A stretch of 64,000 nucleotides of DNA from Apostichopus japonicus (lineage: Eukaryota > Echinodermata > Holothuroidea > Aspidochirotida > Stichopodidae). The position numbers and the translations under genes are program-made. Every line of letters begins with the position of its first letter. Position 1 is the first letter of the stretch. Shown here piece after piece: positions 12,249-27,343 of the stretch. The notes below the pieces were generated by a model, which saw only the letters and a program-made list of their open reading frames with translations, had not been told where the DNA came from and searched no databases. The DNA lies in the NCBI RefSeq assembly GCF_037975245.1, contig NC_092569.1, positions 13,067,001 to 13,131,000 of the forward strand, given 5' to 3'.

Positions 12249-12724
12249 CATAGGCTAAGTTGATTTGAAGGGGGGGGGGGCTGTAATGACTTGCCCGAAA
12301 AAATATGACCAAAGTTTTTTGCGCGAACATGTTAATGTGCATATCATATAGGCATTAATCGGTTATTACATCGCATGCCAATAACATACCATCATTTTCA
12401 TTGTTATTACCCTTCCATATTGGTTATAATTATTAGGGAGGTCGTTCCAACACTAATGATAATACTAATATAAGTTTAACCATTGAAAAACACATTGCAA
12501 ATTATTCTTCTTTCAGTAGGTGCCCGAGAAATTCTCAGCATATTGCCCGAATTTTCACCCAAAAAAAATTGAAAAACACACTGCAAATTATTCTTTTTCA
12601 GTATGTGCCCAAACAATTATCAACATATTGCTCGAATTTTCACCCAAAATTTGGGTTGCAGTTTGGGTTGCAGTTTGGGTTGCAGGGGGCTGCAGCCCCC
12701 AGCCCCCCGCCTCCGTCGCCTATG
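12249..12724. mobile_element. hAT-like element with CATAGGC ends
   Basis: 476 bp. It begins CATAGGCTAAG and ends with the inverse of CATAGGCGACG, each followed by a G-rich stretch. It is flanked by the 8-bp direct repeat GTTAGGGC at 12241-12248 and 12725-12732. It holds two direct copies of a 90-bp segment (about 12481-12570 and 12572-12660) and a triple GTTTGGGTTGCA run. No coding capacity was seen. Confidence 0.75.
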
Positions 12725-12732
12725 GTTAGGGC

Positions 12733-13697
12733 GAACTATGATTAAAGAGACAAGCTGTGATTTTTTGGGGGAAATGGCAAATGTTTTTATTATTAGTACT
12801 TTGCCAATGGGAGTAATGCCACGAGCAGACCAAAGATTAAGAAGATGTTTATACGAGATAGCTTGGTGACATACTTCAAACGGAACAAAAGTCTTCCACA
12901 TGCATGGTGCGAGAAAGAGATATCTAAATACTTCAAGAGATTTTTACAGATTCTAAAATTACAAAAAAATAATGTAATCAGGGTAAAGCTTAACAAAAGG
13001 ACCAAGAAGAAATAATTTTAATGTATCGATAATAATAGAAAGCCCTGACTCGCTATAAAACAAGTTTAATACTTGATATGCCAATGAGAGAGACAAATAA
13101 GTACCGTCTGACGATTATTTCATCACCAGAATTAAAAGTAATATTGTCATCAGTAATCAATTCACTAAAAGTGTTCAAGGCTTTATTTTTTCTTTTCTAA
13201 GCTCAAAAATATTTAGTGTTCATTACCCCTACCTCCAACCATCTAGCACTTGAGCGAACTATAATAAACGTTAAGTCATATAACGTTCTGAGTGTAGCTC
13301 TGGCTTCACAGAGTAGCCTTTTGTATCATCAGAGGGATTTCATGAATATAGAGGTGGCTCATCAAAAGGAAATATTTTATAAAAACTTTCCTTTCTGAGG
13401 ACTTACGGACCTTAGCTTGTGCATTTAGAGACACTTACAGAGACAGATCTATTGTTAAATTTACAAATTTCCCAGAGAAGACTATAAGGGTTGGCATCAG
13501 CGTTTGAGCAAATAATGCCATGCACTGTTGCCCTGATCAGATTGTCATAATCAGGGTCTCACAGAATGGTAGGTATTTAAATTTCCAAATGCCCTGATCT
13601 CTCTCTTGACCAAATACAACATCCATCGTAATAGAACCATAAGGTCCGTTCCAAATATATAGGTGAGATGGAAAAGTTAGATATGCAATTCTTATAT

Positions 13698-13770
<73 letters not shown>

Positions 13771-14636
13771 TGTGAATACATATACAGTGATTGTGACTTT
13801 ATTTTCTTTTTTGTTGATGATAAACGGATGACTAGAAATTATAATCAAGAAAATGTCATGATATGTTGAAATGAATAAATAAACGTACTGCACAGTTGGG
13901 CTAGAAAGCGAAACAAATTTCAAAGACGACAAAGAGGGTGAATTTGTATAATAACTTCTTTTAATAACACTCTCACGGAGTCTGTCCTCTTTAAGACATT
14001 AAGATAATTCCAAAATATATATGAATAGTATGAAGTTTAAAAATATATTTTCAAATTCCATAAATTTTTACAAACTTAGTTTGAGCACCAAATTCGTTAC
14101 AGATCTACCCCTTCTACCAGATGACAAGTTCAACCAAATTCCTCTGATTTGTTTTGATCAAATGAAGTTTAATTAACAAAATGAAAACGTTTCATATGCT
14201 TCCTTCATTTTTTGTTTCATTTCCGTAACTCGTATTGTGTAAAAAAAGTGCTCTGCCTTTGCCATATGTTTATTAAATTAATCATATAGGCTACGAAGAG
14301 AAGAAAATCGATTTTTTTTTTCCTTATGTGCTGTAAGGCGGGAAGGATGGCTGAAAGTACAATTTGAATTTTGACATGTGTTGTTGACCATTAAAAACCA
14401 ACTCATATCTGTCTAGGTTGTATGTTTTTTTTCAACATTTCACTTCTTCAACTTTTGAATGACCATCATAGGCCCATCAATTAAATTGGCTGGACTCAGT
14501 ACAGGCCCGTAGCCATGCCAACACCCCCCCCCCCACCGTGCAGACTGCTGTGCACCATCTCCAACCGCGCTTCAATTATGTGTGCAAAAACTTCACAAGT
14601 TATAGGATATAAGTATTGTGCCTCTTTTTAAACTGT
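12733..14636. other. unique AT-rich DNA with one (AT)n
   Basis: No gene seen. At about 14502 the words CAGGCCCGTAGCCATG resemble a hAT terminus, but no partner end or target-site duplication was found. Confidence 0.5.
13698..13768. repeat. (AT)n microsatellite
   Basis: About 70 bases of alternating AT. Confidence 0.95.
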
Positions 14637-15037
14637 TGGTGCCCATCCTTCAATTGTTGGTGACTATCCTAAAATTGTTAGTGCCCATCCTTCAATTGTT
14701 GGTGACTATCCTATAATTGTTGGTGACTATCCTACAATTGTTGGTGCACAACCTTCAATTGATGGTGTCCATCCTTCAATTGTTGGTGTCCATCCTTCAA
14801 TTGTTGGTGCCCATCCTTCAATTGTTGGTGTCCATCCTACAATTGTTGGTGCCCATCCTGCAATTGTTGGTGACTATCCTACAATTGTTGGTGACTATCC
14901 TACAATTGTTGGTGCCCATCCTTCAACTGTTGGTGTCCATCCTACAATTGTTGGTGCCCATCCTACAATTGTAGGTGCCCATCCTGCAATTGTTGGTGAC
15001 TATCCTACAATTGTTGGTGTCCATCCTTCTATTGTTT
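14637..15037. repeat. 21-bp minisatellite
   Basis: About 19 units of CAATTGTTGGTG plus one of GCCCATCCT, GTCCATCCT or GACTATCCT. Because 21 is a multiple of 3, the array is open in several frames (for example a repeated LQLLVPI peptide on the plus strand), but no splice or start context supports coding. Confidence 0.92.
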
Positions 15038-15901
15038 ACACAAAAATTGAATGAAATGAATAATTGATGAAAATATTGCCACACCTTGTCAATGCATACT
15101 CTGTTCATAAACTGACGACATAAGTTTAATTTGATATAACGTTGGTATAATTAGATCTTGCTGCATCAATTTCCTGAACTGATCTGCATCAGTTTTCGAA
15201 CGGAAAACCGCAAGTTGATGTCCTGTTTTATGAAGGCTGTCATAAAAAAAAATCAGAATATTTGAAAGGTTAATGCAATATTATACGTACATATATTTTA
15301 CTAAAATTTATGTTGAAACATAAGTATGCATTTCATAACAACATATATTTAAAGTGCGATAATAGTATAGCTTGTAAACACTTGTGTGTGCCAGCGTATG
15401 TGATGGCTAATTTTGGGGCATTTTACTCAGAAGAATTTTATGTTAGCATAGGAGCCAAACTGAAGAATTAAGCACGTAATGTCAGGTATCATGTAAACAG
15501 TTAAGGTAACTTTTTCATTATTCATTAGTTTCTGTTAAGTTCTTCAAGATATTTCAAGGGACCTATATGAGTTATATTAAAGTAAAATCTGAATATTTGA
15601 TTTTTATAACACACTTTTTGCTTATTAAAAATAATACATCTGAATAATCCAGTAAGTGCATCCCTGGTTAGAAAAGAAATAGTGGGGCAGACACATTATC
15701 ATATCTTCCCTCCCCCCTAAAAAGGCGGATAACTACCCACTGATCCACCCCCACCCACCCCACCCCACCCCATTCGCAATTAACAAGATTCAAATAAATT
15801 ATTAGTGCAGTGTTCTTGACAAAACCATGTGAAATATATTTCTCGTTACTCAAACATGTGAAACTGGTATAACGTACCCTCCAACCCTTGATAAATCATA
15901 T

Positions 15902-16503
15902 ACCGGTGCTGTGGCCGAGTGGATAAAGGCGGTGGCATTTGAAGTAATGAGGCTTATTATTTGGGAGCTTCCGGTTCGATAGCCGAGTAAGGTGGGTTTT
16001 TCATCGAAGAGTAATCGATTTGAAATGACTTTCTAAAATTGAAAAGATTCCAACTTTGAGTTAAAATGTAGAATTGGAAGCCACCCGACGTGTAAGTTGT
16101 AATCCATAACAGTGGCGTAGGAAGGTACTTTTGAGTGGGGGGGCTGAAGACTGATGGCCGGCCTGGGGGAGGGGTCTAAGGGGAGGGGGTGTCCCCCTCC
16201 CCTTTGGAATTTTTTGCATTTCCAGGTGGCCTCAGATGCAATTTGGTGCAATATAGCACATTTCAACACCCACTCCATGTTGTAAACTTAATTTTGTATT
16301 TTCACCTGGCCTAAGATGCAATTTGGTGCTCCAAATGAGATTTTTTTCTCACTTGGAAATGAAAAAGGGGTTTTCTGACTTGCGCCCCCCCAGCCCCCCC
16401 GGTTCCTACGCCCTTGATCCATAAGCCCTTGCAGGCTTCTCCCACATTTGTGGTCGCTAAAGCGTCGTAAAACAAACTGCTGATTATTATTATTATTATT
16501 ATT
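15902..16503 (+). mobile_element. tRNA-Leu/Ser-like SINE A, copy 2, split by MITE
   Basis: The head GGTGCTGTGGCCGAGTGG carries a clean A box, with B box-like GGTTCGATAGCC near 15972. The body includes GGAAGCCACCCGACGTG, and the tail is (ATT)n at 16484-16503. A hAT-like MITE plus its duplicated ATCCATAA (16110-16424) interrupts the body. Without it the SINE is about 290 bp. Confidence 0.85.
16110..16416 (-). mobile_element. hAT-like MITE, copy 1, 8-bp duplication
   Basis: 307 bp with ends CAGTGGCGTAGGAAGG and, inverted, CAAGGGCGTAGGAACC. It is flanked by the direct repeat ATCCATAA at 16102-16109 and 16417-16424. The 8-bp duplication and CAGTGGCG-type ends are hallmarks of the hAT superfamily. 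No transposase is present. It is shorter than the other two copies through loss near the CAAGGG end. It splits a tRNA-derived SINE. Confidence 0.92.
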
Positions 16504-16779
16504 ACAAATAATAGTCATGAAGGGCAACTAGGCCTCGAACAATTTATATAAAACTAACTATTGATGGGTGCTGGTTTGTAAATAAATTAAAAGAGGTTCT
16601 CAAGACTTTTTAAACTTCAGTTGAAATTTAATGTTAAATGCATTACATTATAAAATATAGCTTCTGTTGTTATATAGCATACCATTCCGTAATAGCTATA
16701 TGGACAATTTCTGCTGCAGTTCAACCGGCCTCTGTAAGTTCCATGTACACATTATATGCAAGGTGGTGATGTGTTTGTC

Positions 16780-17700
16780 AAGGCCCTAGTATAGACATTA
16801 ACCGTTTCGTATGGCATTTGTTGAGCCGTAGATGTTCCGTAGGCCCTAGCTCAGCTGTGAACATTTCGTAAGCCCTAGCATAGGCTTTGAACGTTTCGTA
16901 GGCTCTAACTCAGCTGTGAGCATTTCGTAGGCCCTGTCTTACGTTTAAGCGTTTGGTAGGAACTAGCTCAGCTGTGAACGTTTCGTAGGCATAGCTTAGG
17001 CTTTGAACGTTTCATAGGCCCTTACTCAGCTGTGAACATTTCGTATGCCCTAGCTTTTGTTTAAGCGTTTGGTAGGAACTAGCTCAGCTGTGAACGTTTC
17101 GTAGGCATAGCTTAGGCTTTAAGCGTTAGGTAGGCCCTAACTCAGCTGTGAACGTTTGGTAGGCATAGCTTAGGCTTTGAATGTATGGTAGGCTCTAACT
17201 CAGCTGTAAACGTTTGATGGGCCCTAACTTAGACTTTAAGCGTTTTGGTAGGCCATAGCTTAGGCTTTAAACGTTTGTAGCTTAGGCTTTAAACGTTTGG
17301 TAGGCCCTAACTCAGCTGTGAACGTTTGATAGGCCCTAGCTCAGCTGTTAACGTTTCGTAGGCCCTAGCTTAGGCTTTGAACGTTTCGTAGGCCCTAACT
17401 CAGCTGTGAACATTTCGTAGGCCCTAGCTTAGGTTTAAGCGTCTGGTAGGCCCTAGCTCAGCTGTGAACGTTTGGTAGGCCCTAACTCAGTTGTGAACGT
17501 TTCGTGGGCCCTAGCTTAGGCTTTAAGCGTTTGGTAGAACATTGCTTAGGCTTTAAACGTTTGGTAGGCCATAGCTTAGGCTTTAAACGTTTGGTAGGCC
17601 CTTACTTAGCCGATGAATATGTAATGGAACATTGTTTAGCCTTTGAACGTTTCCGTAGACCCTAGCTTAGCAGTTGAACGATTTGTGAGCATTGTTAAGC
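16780..17700. repeat. 29-bp minisatellite with alternating variants
   Basis: About 31 units around GAACGTTTCGTAGGCCCTAA. Two main variants, one with CTCAGCTGTGAACG and one with CTTAGGCTTTGAACG, tend to alternate, suggesting spread by a dimer unit. Unit length varies through small deletions. Confidence 0.9.
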
Positions 17701-20275
<2,575 letters not shown>

Positions 20276-20283
20276 TAATTTCC

Positions 20284-22275
20284 TTGATAAAAATCAAACC
20301 AAAATCCTTCCACCTACTGCTTCTCTACAAACTCTTTACAAATGACTTTAATGAGTATTTTAACGACAAAATAGCACAAATACGGTCTAATTTTCAGGAC
20401 ATTGATAGAGATTCTGAACAGCTTGATACTGCTTTTCGTGGAGTTGTCTTATCTCAGTTTGAACCTACCAGTATTGATGAGTTAAGGGAGATAATTAATA
20501 ATACTGGAATTAAATGCTCCCCTAGTGACATATTTCCGAGAGATCTCCTACAAAGTAATATTGATTTTCTTCTTCCTTGCATATGTCATCTTGTTAATTT
20601 GTCTCTCATCACTGGCAGCATGGATGGTCTAAAACTTGCAGATATTTCTCCTGTCATGAAAGGGAATGGCTTAGATCATAACAATTTTAAAAATTATAGA
20701 CCGATCTCCAATCTATCTTTTTTGGGTAAATTGATTGAAAGAGTTGTTCTTAAACGATTGAATACTCACATGCATTCTAATAGCCTCAATATTTCCAGGC
20801 AATCTGCTTACAAAAAATACCATAGTTCCGAAACCCTCCTTTTGAGAGTAACTAATGACATATTAGTTGCCAGTGACAGTGGACATGCCACTGTGCTGGT
20901 ACTACTTGACTTAAGCTCGGCTTTTGACACCATTGACCATAATGTACTTTTGTCTGTATTATCTAATTAAATTGGTATTACTGGTATTTTCCTAAACTGG
21001 TTTAAAAGTTTTATTGTGGGCAGATCTCAAAGAGTTAGAATAGGGGGCTGTACTTCTGATCAGATTACTATTAAGTTTGGTGTGCCACAGGGATCTGTTT
21101 TGGGTCCGGTCTTATTTAACATCTTTATTCGTTCACTCTTCATTGAAGTTCCCAGATTCATGGTTTCGCAGATGATCACCAGGTTTATAAACACTTCAGG
21201 CACCATAATCAAGGATCAGTTCTGGATGACTCTCTGCAATCCTCCTTTGGTTGTATCCAACGTTGGATGCGCAAATATTATTTGCAACTCAACCCTGGCA
21301 AGACCCAAATAATTGTATTTGGTCCCCCTCCTATACCAAAACTGATTCACATCAAGGGTGTTATTCTTAACTCTGTTGATTGTGTACGTTTTGACCAAAT
21401 TGTTCGTAACCTTGGTGTTCATTTTGACGATACCATGTCTTTTCGGCCAAGGGCGTAGGAACCGGGGGGGCTGGGGGGCGCCAGCCCCCAGTGAAAAATA
21501 TGGGGGGCGGAAGTATCATTCCGCCCCCCCCCCCCGCTCCGCAAGTCAGAAAACCCCTTTTTCATTTCCAAATGAGAAAAAAATCTCATTTGGAGCACGA
21601 AATTGCATTTAAGGCCGGGTGAAAATGCAAAATTCTTTACAAAATGGAGTGGGAGTTGAAGTGTGCTATATTGCACCAAATTGCATCTGAGGCCACCTGG
21701 AAATGCAAAAAAATTACAAAGGGGAGGGGGACGCCCCCTCCCCTTAGACCCCTCCCCCAGGCCGGCCGTCAGTCTTCAGCCCCCCACTCAAACGTACCTT
21801 CCTACGCCACTGTTTTCGGCATCAAATATGTTCACTTAGAACCAGGTGCTTTAAGAATCTTAGAAATATTTCTAAAATGCGGTTTTATCTTACTAAGTCT
21901 GAGTTAAGCATTATTGTCCAATCCATGGTTATTTCGCATATTGATTATTGTAACTCACTTTATTTTGGTATCAACCAACATTTATATGATCAACTCCAAT
22001 CTGTTCAAAATTTTGCTGCAAGATTGATATATGGTAAAAGTAGATATGATCATGTGACTGATCTATTCCATGATCTTCATTGGCTTAAAATCAAGGAGAG
22101 GGTGTACTTTAACATAATTTTGATTGTGTTTAAGTCTGTTGGAGAACTGGGTCCTAAATATATCCATGATATATTGGTAACCTCTGACCGTAGCAGAAAT
22201 ACGTTATTGATAGAGCCTCGAGTTAAATCCTTGTATGGGTATCGCTCGTTTGCCAAGGCTGGTCCTAACTTGTAG
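20284..22275 (+). pseudogene. reverse transcriptase pseudogene
   Basis: Motifs in order: NYRPISNLSFLGKLIERVV (about 20689-20745), DLSSAFDTIDH (20908-20940), in-frame TAA at 20968-20970, GVPQGSVLGPVLF (21079-21117), a frameshift, the catalytic FADD (21165-21176), and LGVHFDDT before the MITE. After it come ISHIDYCNSLYFGI, LQSVQNFAARLIYG and LHWLKIKERVYFNI. This order is that of the reverse transcriptase and C-terminal domain of CR1/Jockey-group elements. Confidence 0.93.
21448..21812 (+). mobile_element. hAT-like MITE, copy 2, 8-bp duplication
   Basis: 365 bp, reverse orientation to the other copies. It is flanked by TTTTCGGC at 21440-21447 and 21813-21820. It interrupts the reverse transcriptase pseudogene of a CR1/L2-like LINE, so it is younger than that LINE. 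The interior carries long G and C runs and the segment GCACCAAATTGCATCTGAGG. Confidence 0.95.
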
Positions 22276-22503
22276 AATAAGCTTCCTGACAGCCTTTAAG
22301 AAATCCAAAATGCTGCTACTTTTAAGAGGCAATTAAAACACTACCTATTTGTAAATGGTTCTGATTTCAGCCAGAATCTCGACCAGGTTTAACTTTTGTA
22401 TCGTTACCTTGAATTTTATTTAGTTGTTTTTCCAGCACAGCGTTGCACACAGTTTTCTGTAGTAGTTGTGCTTATAGCCCTTTATTATTATTATTATTAT
22501 ATA

Positions 22504-22541
<38 letters not shown>

Positions 22542-22874
22542 CATATATACATTATAACATTAATACATTATTAACATTATCAACAAAACCCTAAAAAATC
22601 CTTTACTGCATAGACTAAGACCAAACTATCATTTAAGAAAGAATTAATCAATCATTATATTTTAAAGCAATTTATTATTAATCAATTATTAAAAGTAATC
22701 CATTATTTCTAACATAATCCTTCGTATAATAACTGTATAACGACTTCGTTGTCACAAGCTCTTGTTATGATTAAAAGGTGTCCCAATCCTAACTTTTATG
22801 CAATTCTTTTTTCCTTTTAGCTCAAGCATAGTTGCATTGTGGGAATAAATCACATTGTTAACGCATCAACCTGC

Positions 22875-23236
22875 TTAAAGGTCTGCTGTATAGACCCCAA
22901 CTATAGCACGCTATCATGGTAAATTGTCTTGAGATTACGTAATAGACCTGCCTTTGGTCGTAAAATGACCTCTTTTTACCAATTAGTCTGCAACGCCTGC
23001 TACATATTTCTTCTATATGAGGGTCTTTGTGTGAACGCTGTATGATTAACTACACTGAAGACATGGATATATTTCCACACAGTGTTTACGCAAAGAGCCT
23101 AACGGTGTTAATAAGCTATGCAGGCTAATTGTTGAGCCTGAGGTCGATTTACGACCGCGGCAGGTCGATTAAGTAATCACAAAACTATCCTAGCTATAGC
23201 GTGCTATAATTGGAGCCAATATAAGCAGATCTTTAA
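22875..23236. mobile_element. foldback MITE with TTAA ends
   Basis: Imperfect inverted arms of about 115 bp (22879-22995 and 23115-23232), sharing CTATAGCACGCTAT, GATTACGTAAT-like and GGTCGTAAA-GACCTC segments. TTAA is present at each outer border, as for piggyBac-type targets, though TTAA is common in AT-rich DNA. No coding capacity. Confidence 0.65.
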
Positions 23237-24367
23237 ACCTTTGCAGAGGAAAGATTACAATGAATATATTAAACTTCCATATGAATGATTAGTCACTCTC
23301 TTTATAAGAGTGTCCACAATGATCGTCGCTATTTCGTGAAGTAATTTTAGTCTTAAACTTTTGGAGAAAAGCAGTCACTAGTTTAAGAGCTAAATTAAAA
23401 TAAAGTCACTCTTTGATAAGAGTGGGGTTTCCTCTCTTTTAAGGGGGATAGTTCCACCATCTTTAAAAGATAGATTGAACAAATAAAATTTTCGAAATAT
23501 TCATCTTTCCATACTGTTATCATTCCAATAGTGTACAGGGACAGAGAAAGCCGCACATGATTCCAGACAGACTACATTTGTTATCCTTTTATTTATATTG
23601 GTTGTTTTGTTACGAAGTTTAAAAGAAAATATCTACATATGTTAATAGTCATATAACGCTTACCAGTGTGTCTGCTTGTCTAATGTTATCATTGTACTGA
23701 CGTTAGAGAGCTAACTTTAGGTAGCAACACATAGTAACCAAACTAAAGATAACTTTTTCTCAGGAAATCAATCACAATAACAGATTGTGATGATTAATAT
23801 CATATCAATTGAGACAAGGAAGTGTATGTATATTTTCAGTCTTAATCGGTTTCGTTCTCATCCGAGGATAAATTTGACATTTAAATAACTAGACTTGAAT
23901 AAATAGAATGATAATCACACAATCACAATTTATATATATATATAGATATGTATGTTGTTACAAAGTGATAGCCCCGTTCAAAGTTTGACTTATTAAACCC
24001 AACAATTGGTTTCGATTGGCTATCAAAATGTGTTTCAATTATTTAAAACAACAGGCGCATAGCCTAGTTTCTCAAATCGTTAACAACATCGACAGACAAT
24101 CGTGCAGTCTTATCGGGGATGCGAGCCGTTACCATGGCCCTAGGATTGTATGATTTGGGCACCCTACCTGCCCTCAGGGCTACCCCCACGTTTACCAATC
24201 GAGTGAGATTCTGGTCCTCTCTGGCCCTTTGCTCTAGCCTTAGTGGGATATGAATTACGAACCCATGGCCTAGCGGATGAATTTATAAATGGGAGGCAAA
24301 ACTCCTAGTATTTGACTTTTCTCATATAGCCACATTATATCACCCCGTTCCACTGTTTGTCCCTGTC

Positions 24368-25166
24368 GGGAATTTTATTCCCCAAACAGGTTTGCATTTA
24401 CGTGTAAATAGTCGCTCATGATTGGTCAGAAAAGTTACGTCATCACCATAAATAACTTTACTCGATGTCTGCATCCATTCGTTGCAACGAAGATATATTC
24501 TTCCTCTATGTATGGTGTGAATTCAATAGATTCCTCTGTATATGATTAACCCCAACGGAGAAACATATAATTCAACAGAAAAGTTGTGTCAATTAAGCCC
24601 TGATTATTCGCGTACCATCTTTCAAATTTTAGTCAAGAAACTAGTGTCCTAATCTAGTCGCGCAATTCACTCACTAAGTGTACCGATTCAAACTATTGCT
24701 GGCTGTCATGGCTGACTTGCGAACTCGCGTCGAGAAGATTTTGGTGTAGGCCTACCCATTCCACGAAACGAATTCCGATTTCAAATAAAACGGCCCCGAA
24801 TCTTGGATAACGTTAAAACACGAACCCAATGGAATGTAGTGTATGTATCATAAGTAAGGTTAACATGTGATCCAAGCTTTAAAAGTAAAGTAAGGGCGTT
24901 TGGAGGGAAACCCTGTAACTAGACCTAACTAAGTGTCACAGGTCAATCAATAACAAACATTAATCTGTTCACCATGTTTCAGTGACGTCAATGAACGCAT
25001 TCATGTTTTGACTTGTTTAAGACATATGGACCTTATCACTCTTCCGATTCAGTGTTTATCTTCCAAATTCCCAGCGATGGTCATTATTGATGCTGACGTC
25101 ACGAGCAATCTGATTGGCTGAAAACTCCGTAATTGCAAACCGGTTTGTGGGTGGGGGGAATTCGCG
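24368..25166. mobile_element. non-autonomous DNA element, copy 2
   Basis: About 799 bp, collinear with the element at 5461-6418, sharing for example GTAAATAGTCGCTCATGATT, TAGTCGCGCAATTCA and ACACGAACCCAATGGAATGT. The inverted ends are CCCAAACAGGTTTGCATTTACG on the left and, inverted, CCACAAACCGGTTTGCAATT on the right. The flanking duplication is unclear (TCCCTGTC against CCCCGGTC). An internal deletion accounts for the shorter length. Confidence 0.75.
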
Positions 25167-27264
25167 CCCCGGTCCCAAGTGAAGAATAAAACCAACCTCA
25201 TACCTACTATATGGTGAAATGTGTACAGTTTAGTTAAGTGGTACTCAAAAAGTTGTTTGCACTCGAAAGTTACTTGTTGGAGTTTTTTATTGAAGTGTTT
25301 GTACTCGGAAAGTGCAACTTTTTTCTTTCAGATACGCACCATCCTACAGTTTATTCGCGACGATCGAAGTTAAAATTATTTGATGCAAAAATCTTTTAAG
25401 TGCATTGCCAATAAAATATAACAAACAATTAAATCCTACGTTGACTTGATTTAAGAAAGAGAAAGGGAGAGAGATATACAGAGAGAGAGAGATTATTTGC
25501 AATCCTTGTAATATATTTCATGTTTATAATATGTTGATTAGAATTATCCTGGCGAGGATTCAACAGAAAGCAGAATAAGGAAGTGTCCTCCAACTGTTAT
25601 TATCGAAAAGGTTTATATCCTCTGCATTTGGAAAAGAGATTTTAAGTCAGGAACAAATGACGGTGTTTATGAGTATCTCATTACGTTTCCTGTGGACATG
25701 AAGTGTAATGTATCACACGCATTGTCATACGAAAAGAAAGGTAACAAATATGTATTTTTAACTTTCACTCAAGTTTTCATAAAGTACGATATCTCACTGG
25801 TATAACATCTGATGTGACTTGGAATCATTATATGTTATTTTAAAATGTGATTTTATAGTAGCTTAAGTTGGTTGATAACCAAACTTGTTGAACATTTTCT
25901 AAATCTTCACATCCTCATTTTCATGCTTTCAATTTTGTGATATTTTGCAAAATTAATGCATCTGGCAACAGCAGAATGGATGATGTCATCAAGGCATTTC
26001 AGCTGAAATTGTCTTTCCTTTCCTTGTTTAATTTTTTCATCATTCATATGCAGAAGAAAATATTATTTTTACAAAAAAAAAATTGATAAAGTTTTAAGTA
26101 CAGATGGAGAACTTTGACAGTTAAGCAAATATTCCAAATGTATCAGGTTTCAAGGAAAAATAAACTAGCAGATTATATTAACCCAGATAAAGCTTTGGAA
26201 GAGAATTTTCATAGATGACATCAAATAACCTCTAATGTGATCCCATTTCCTGGAGTAGTTTTGAAGGTTATAGCAAGTCAAAATATGTGAAATTCAACAT
26301 CGATATCTCGAGTTATTGAGTTGAGGTATTCGATGTCGCGGTTTGGAATATTGTTTTCTCTTCAATATAGGTTTCACATTATTTGGGGGCATGTAATACA
26401 AAGTCCAAACTGTTAAATGTCTATCATTTGAAATAACATTTAATATTTGGGTTTTAAATCTGAAGTGACCATGTTGGGCAGTACGTTAACTGTCATGTTC
26501 AAGGCTATGCTCAATGACTCGTCTAACTAATTTCATGATTTGTAGACATTCAACTTCATTAGCTCTTTTAAGCTATTTTATGGATAAATCTTTCTCATAA
26601 AATATATCCCGTTGTATGGCTTTTAAATCATTTCCATTTACTTTTACTGCATGGTTAAGATCAGTTTTAAATAATATATTAGTTGTCTATCTATAAGGAA
26701 GCTGGCAAATATAACTGTGTAATCCTTCCCTCTACCTGCCCTCCCCTGCCCCCTTCTTCCACCCCTTCCTCCAACGCCCACTATTCCCTTAGGTAAGCCA
26801 GTCATATACGCTACAACGTCTGAGCGGATAAGATTATGGAATGGGATTATGAAGCTCGAAACAAACCTGAACAGTTAACAAGTTTAGAAATGTCCAAACA
26901 TAAGAAACGAAGATTACCCCCTCCCCCCCCCCCGCCTCTTCTGATATGAAGCCCGTCTACAGAGTTGTGTATAAATATACCTCTACATGTATAGCAGAAA
27001 CAATAAGAGGAACTTCTCCACATACATAATGTTGTGAATTCGGCGAGCCATAGTACTTGCTCAAAGGCGAGGGACAACTTATCACATAATATTTCTGGCA
27101 AGAAATTCATGTTATTTATTCCAGAGGTCGTTGATTCAAATACAGTTCTATAGCTATGAGTTTCTTTGCTCTTTTCCATTGCCTAAAGTTTCCTATATAT
27201 ATTTTTTTCCATTTATCTAATATTGGAAAAGTCATTTTGTCAAATTTAATCTTCCACACCATAT

Positions 27265-27265
<1 letters not shown>
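25167..27265. other. no gene seen
   Basis: AT-rich sequence with a short (GA)n at 25466-25492 and a C-run near 26929. No coding signal. Confidence 0.55.

Positions 27266-27341
<76 letters not shown>
27266..27341. repeat. (AT)n microsatellite
   Basis: About 75 bases of AT alternation bordering the 21-bp minisatellite. Confidence 0.95.

Positions 27342-27343
<2 letters not shown>

Larger units (their letters stand above)
20284..22500 (+). mobile_element. 5'-truncated CR1/L2-like non-LTR retrotransposon
   Basis: Reverse transcriptase and 3' UTR only; the endonuclease half is absent and the 5' side abuts an (AT)n tract (20175-20272). The 3' end is a (TTA)n run near 22484-22500, as expected for CR1/L2-type elements. 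It is interrupted by a hAT-like MITE at 21448-21812. The coding part has a stop at 20968 and a frameshift near 21120-21165, so it is dead. Confidence 0.93.

Noticed and set aside
14502-14517. CAGGCCCGTAGCCATG as a hAT terminus
   Set aside because: No matching opposite end or 8-bp duplication was found, so it is left as a comment only.
14637-17700. Regular repeats considered as CRISPR arrays
   Set aside because: Units are contiguous with no unique spacers, in a eukaryotic genome; they are minisatellites.
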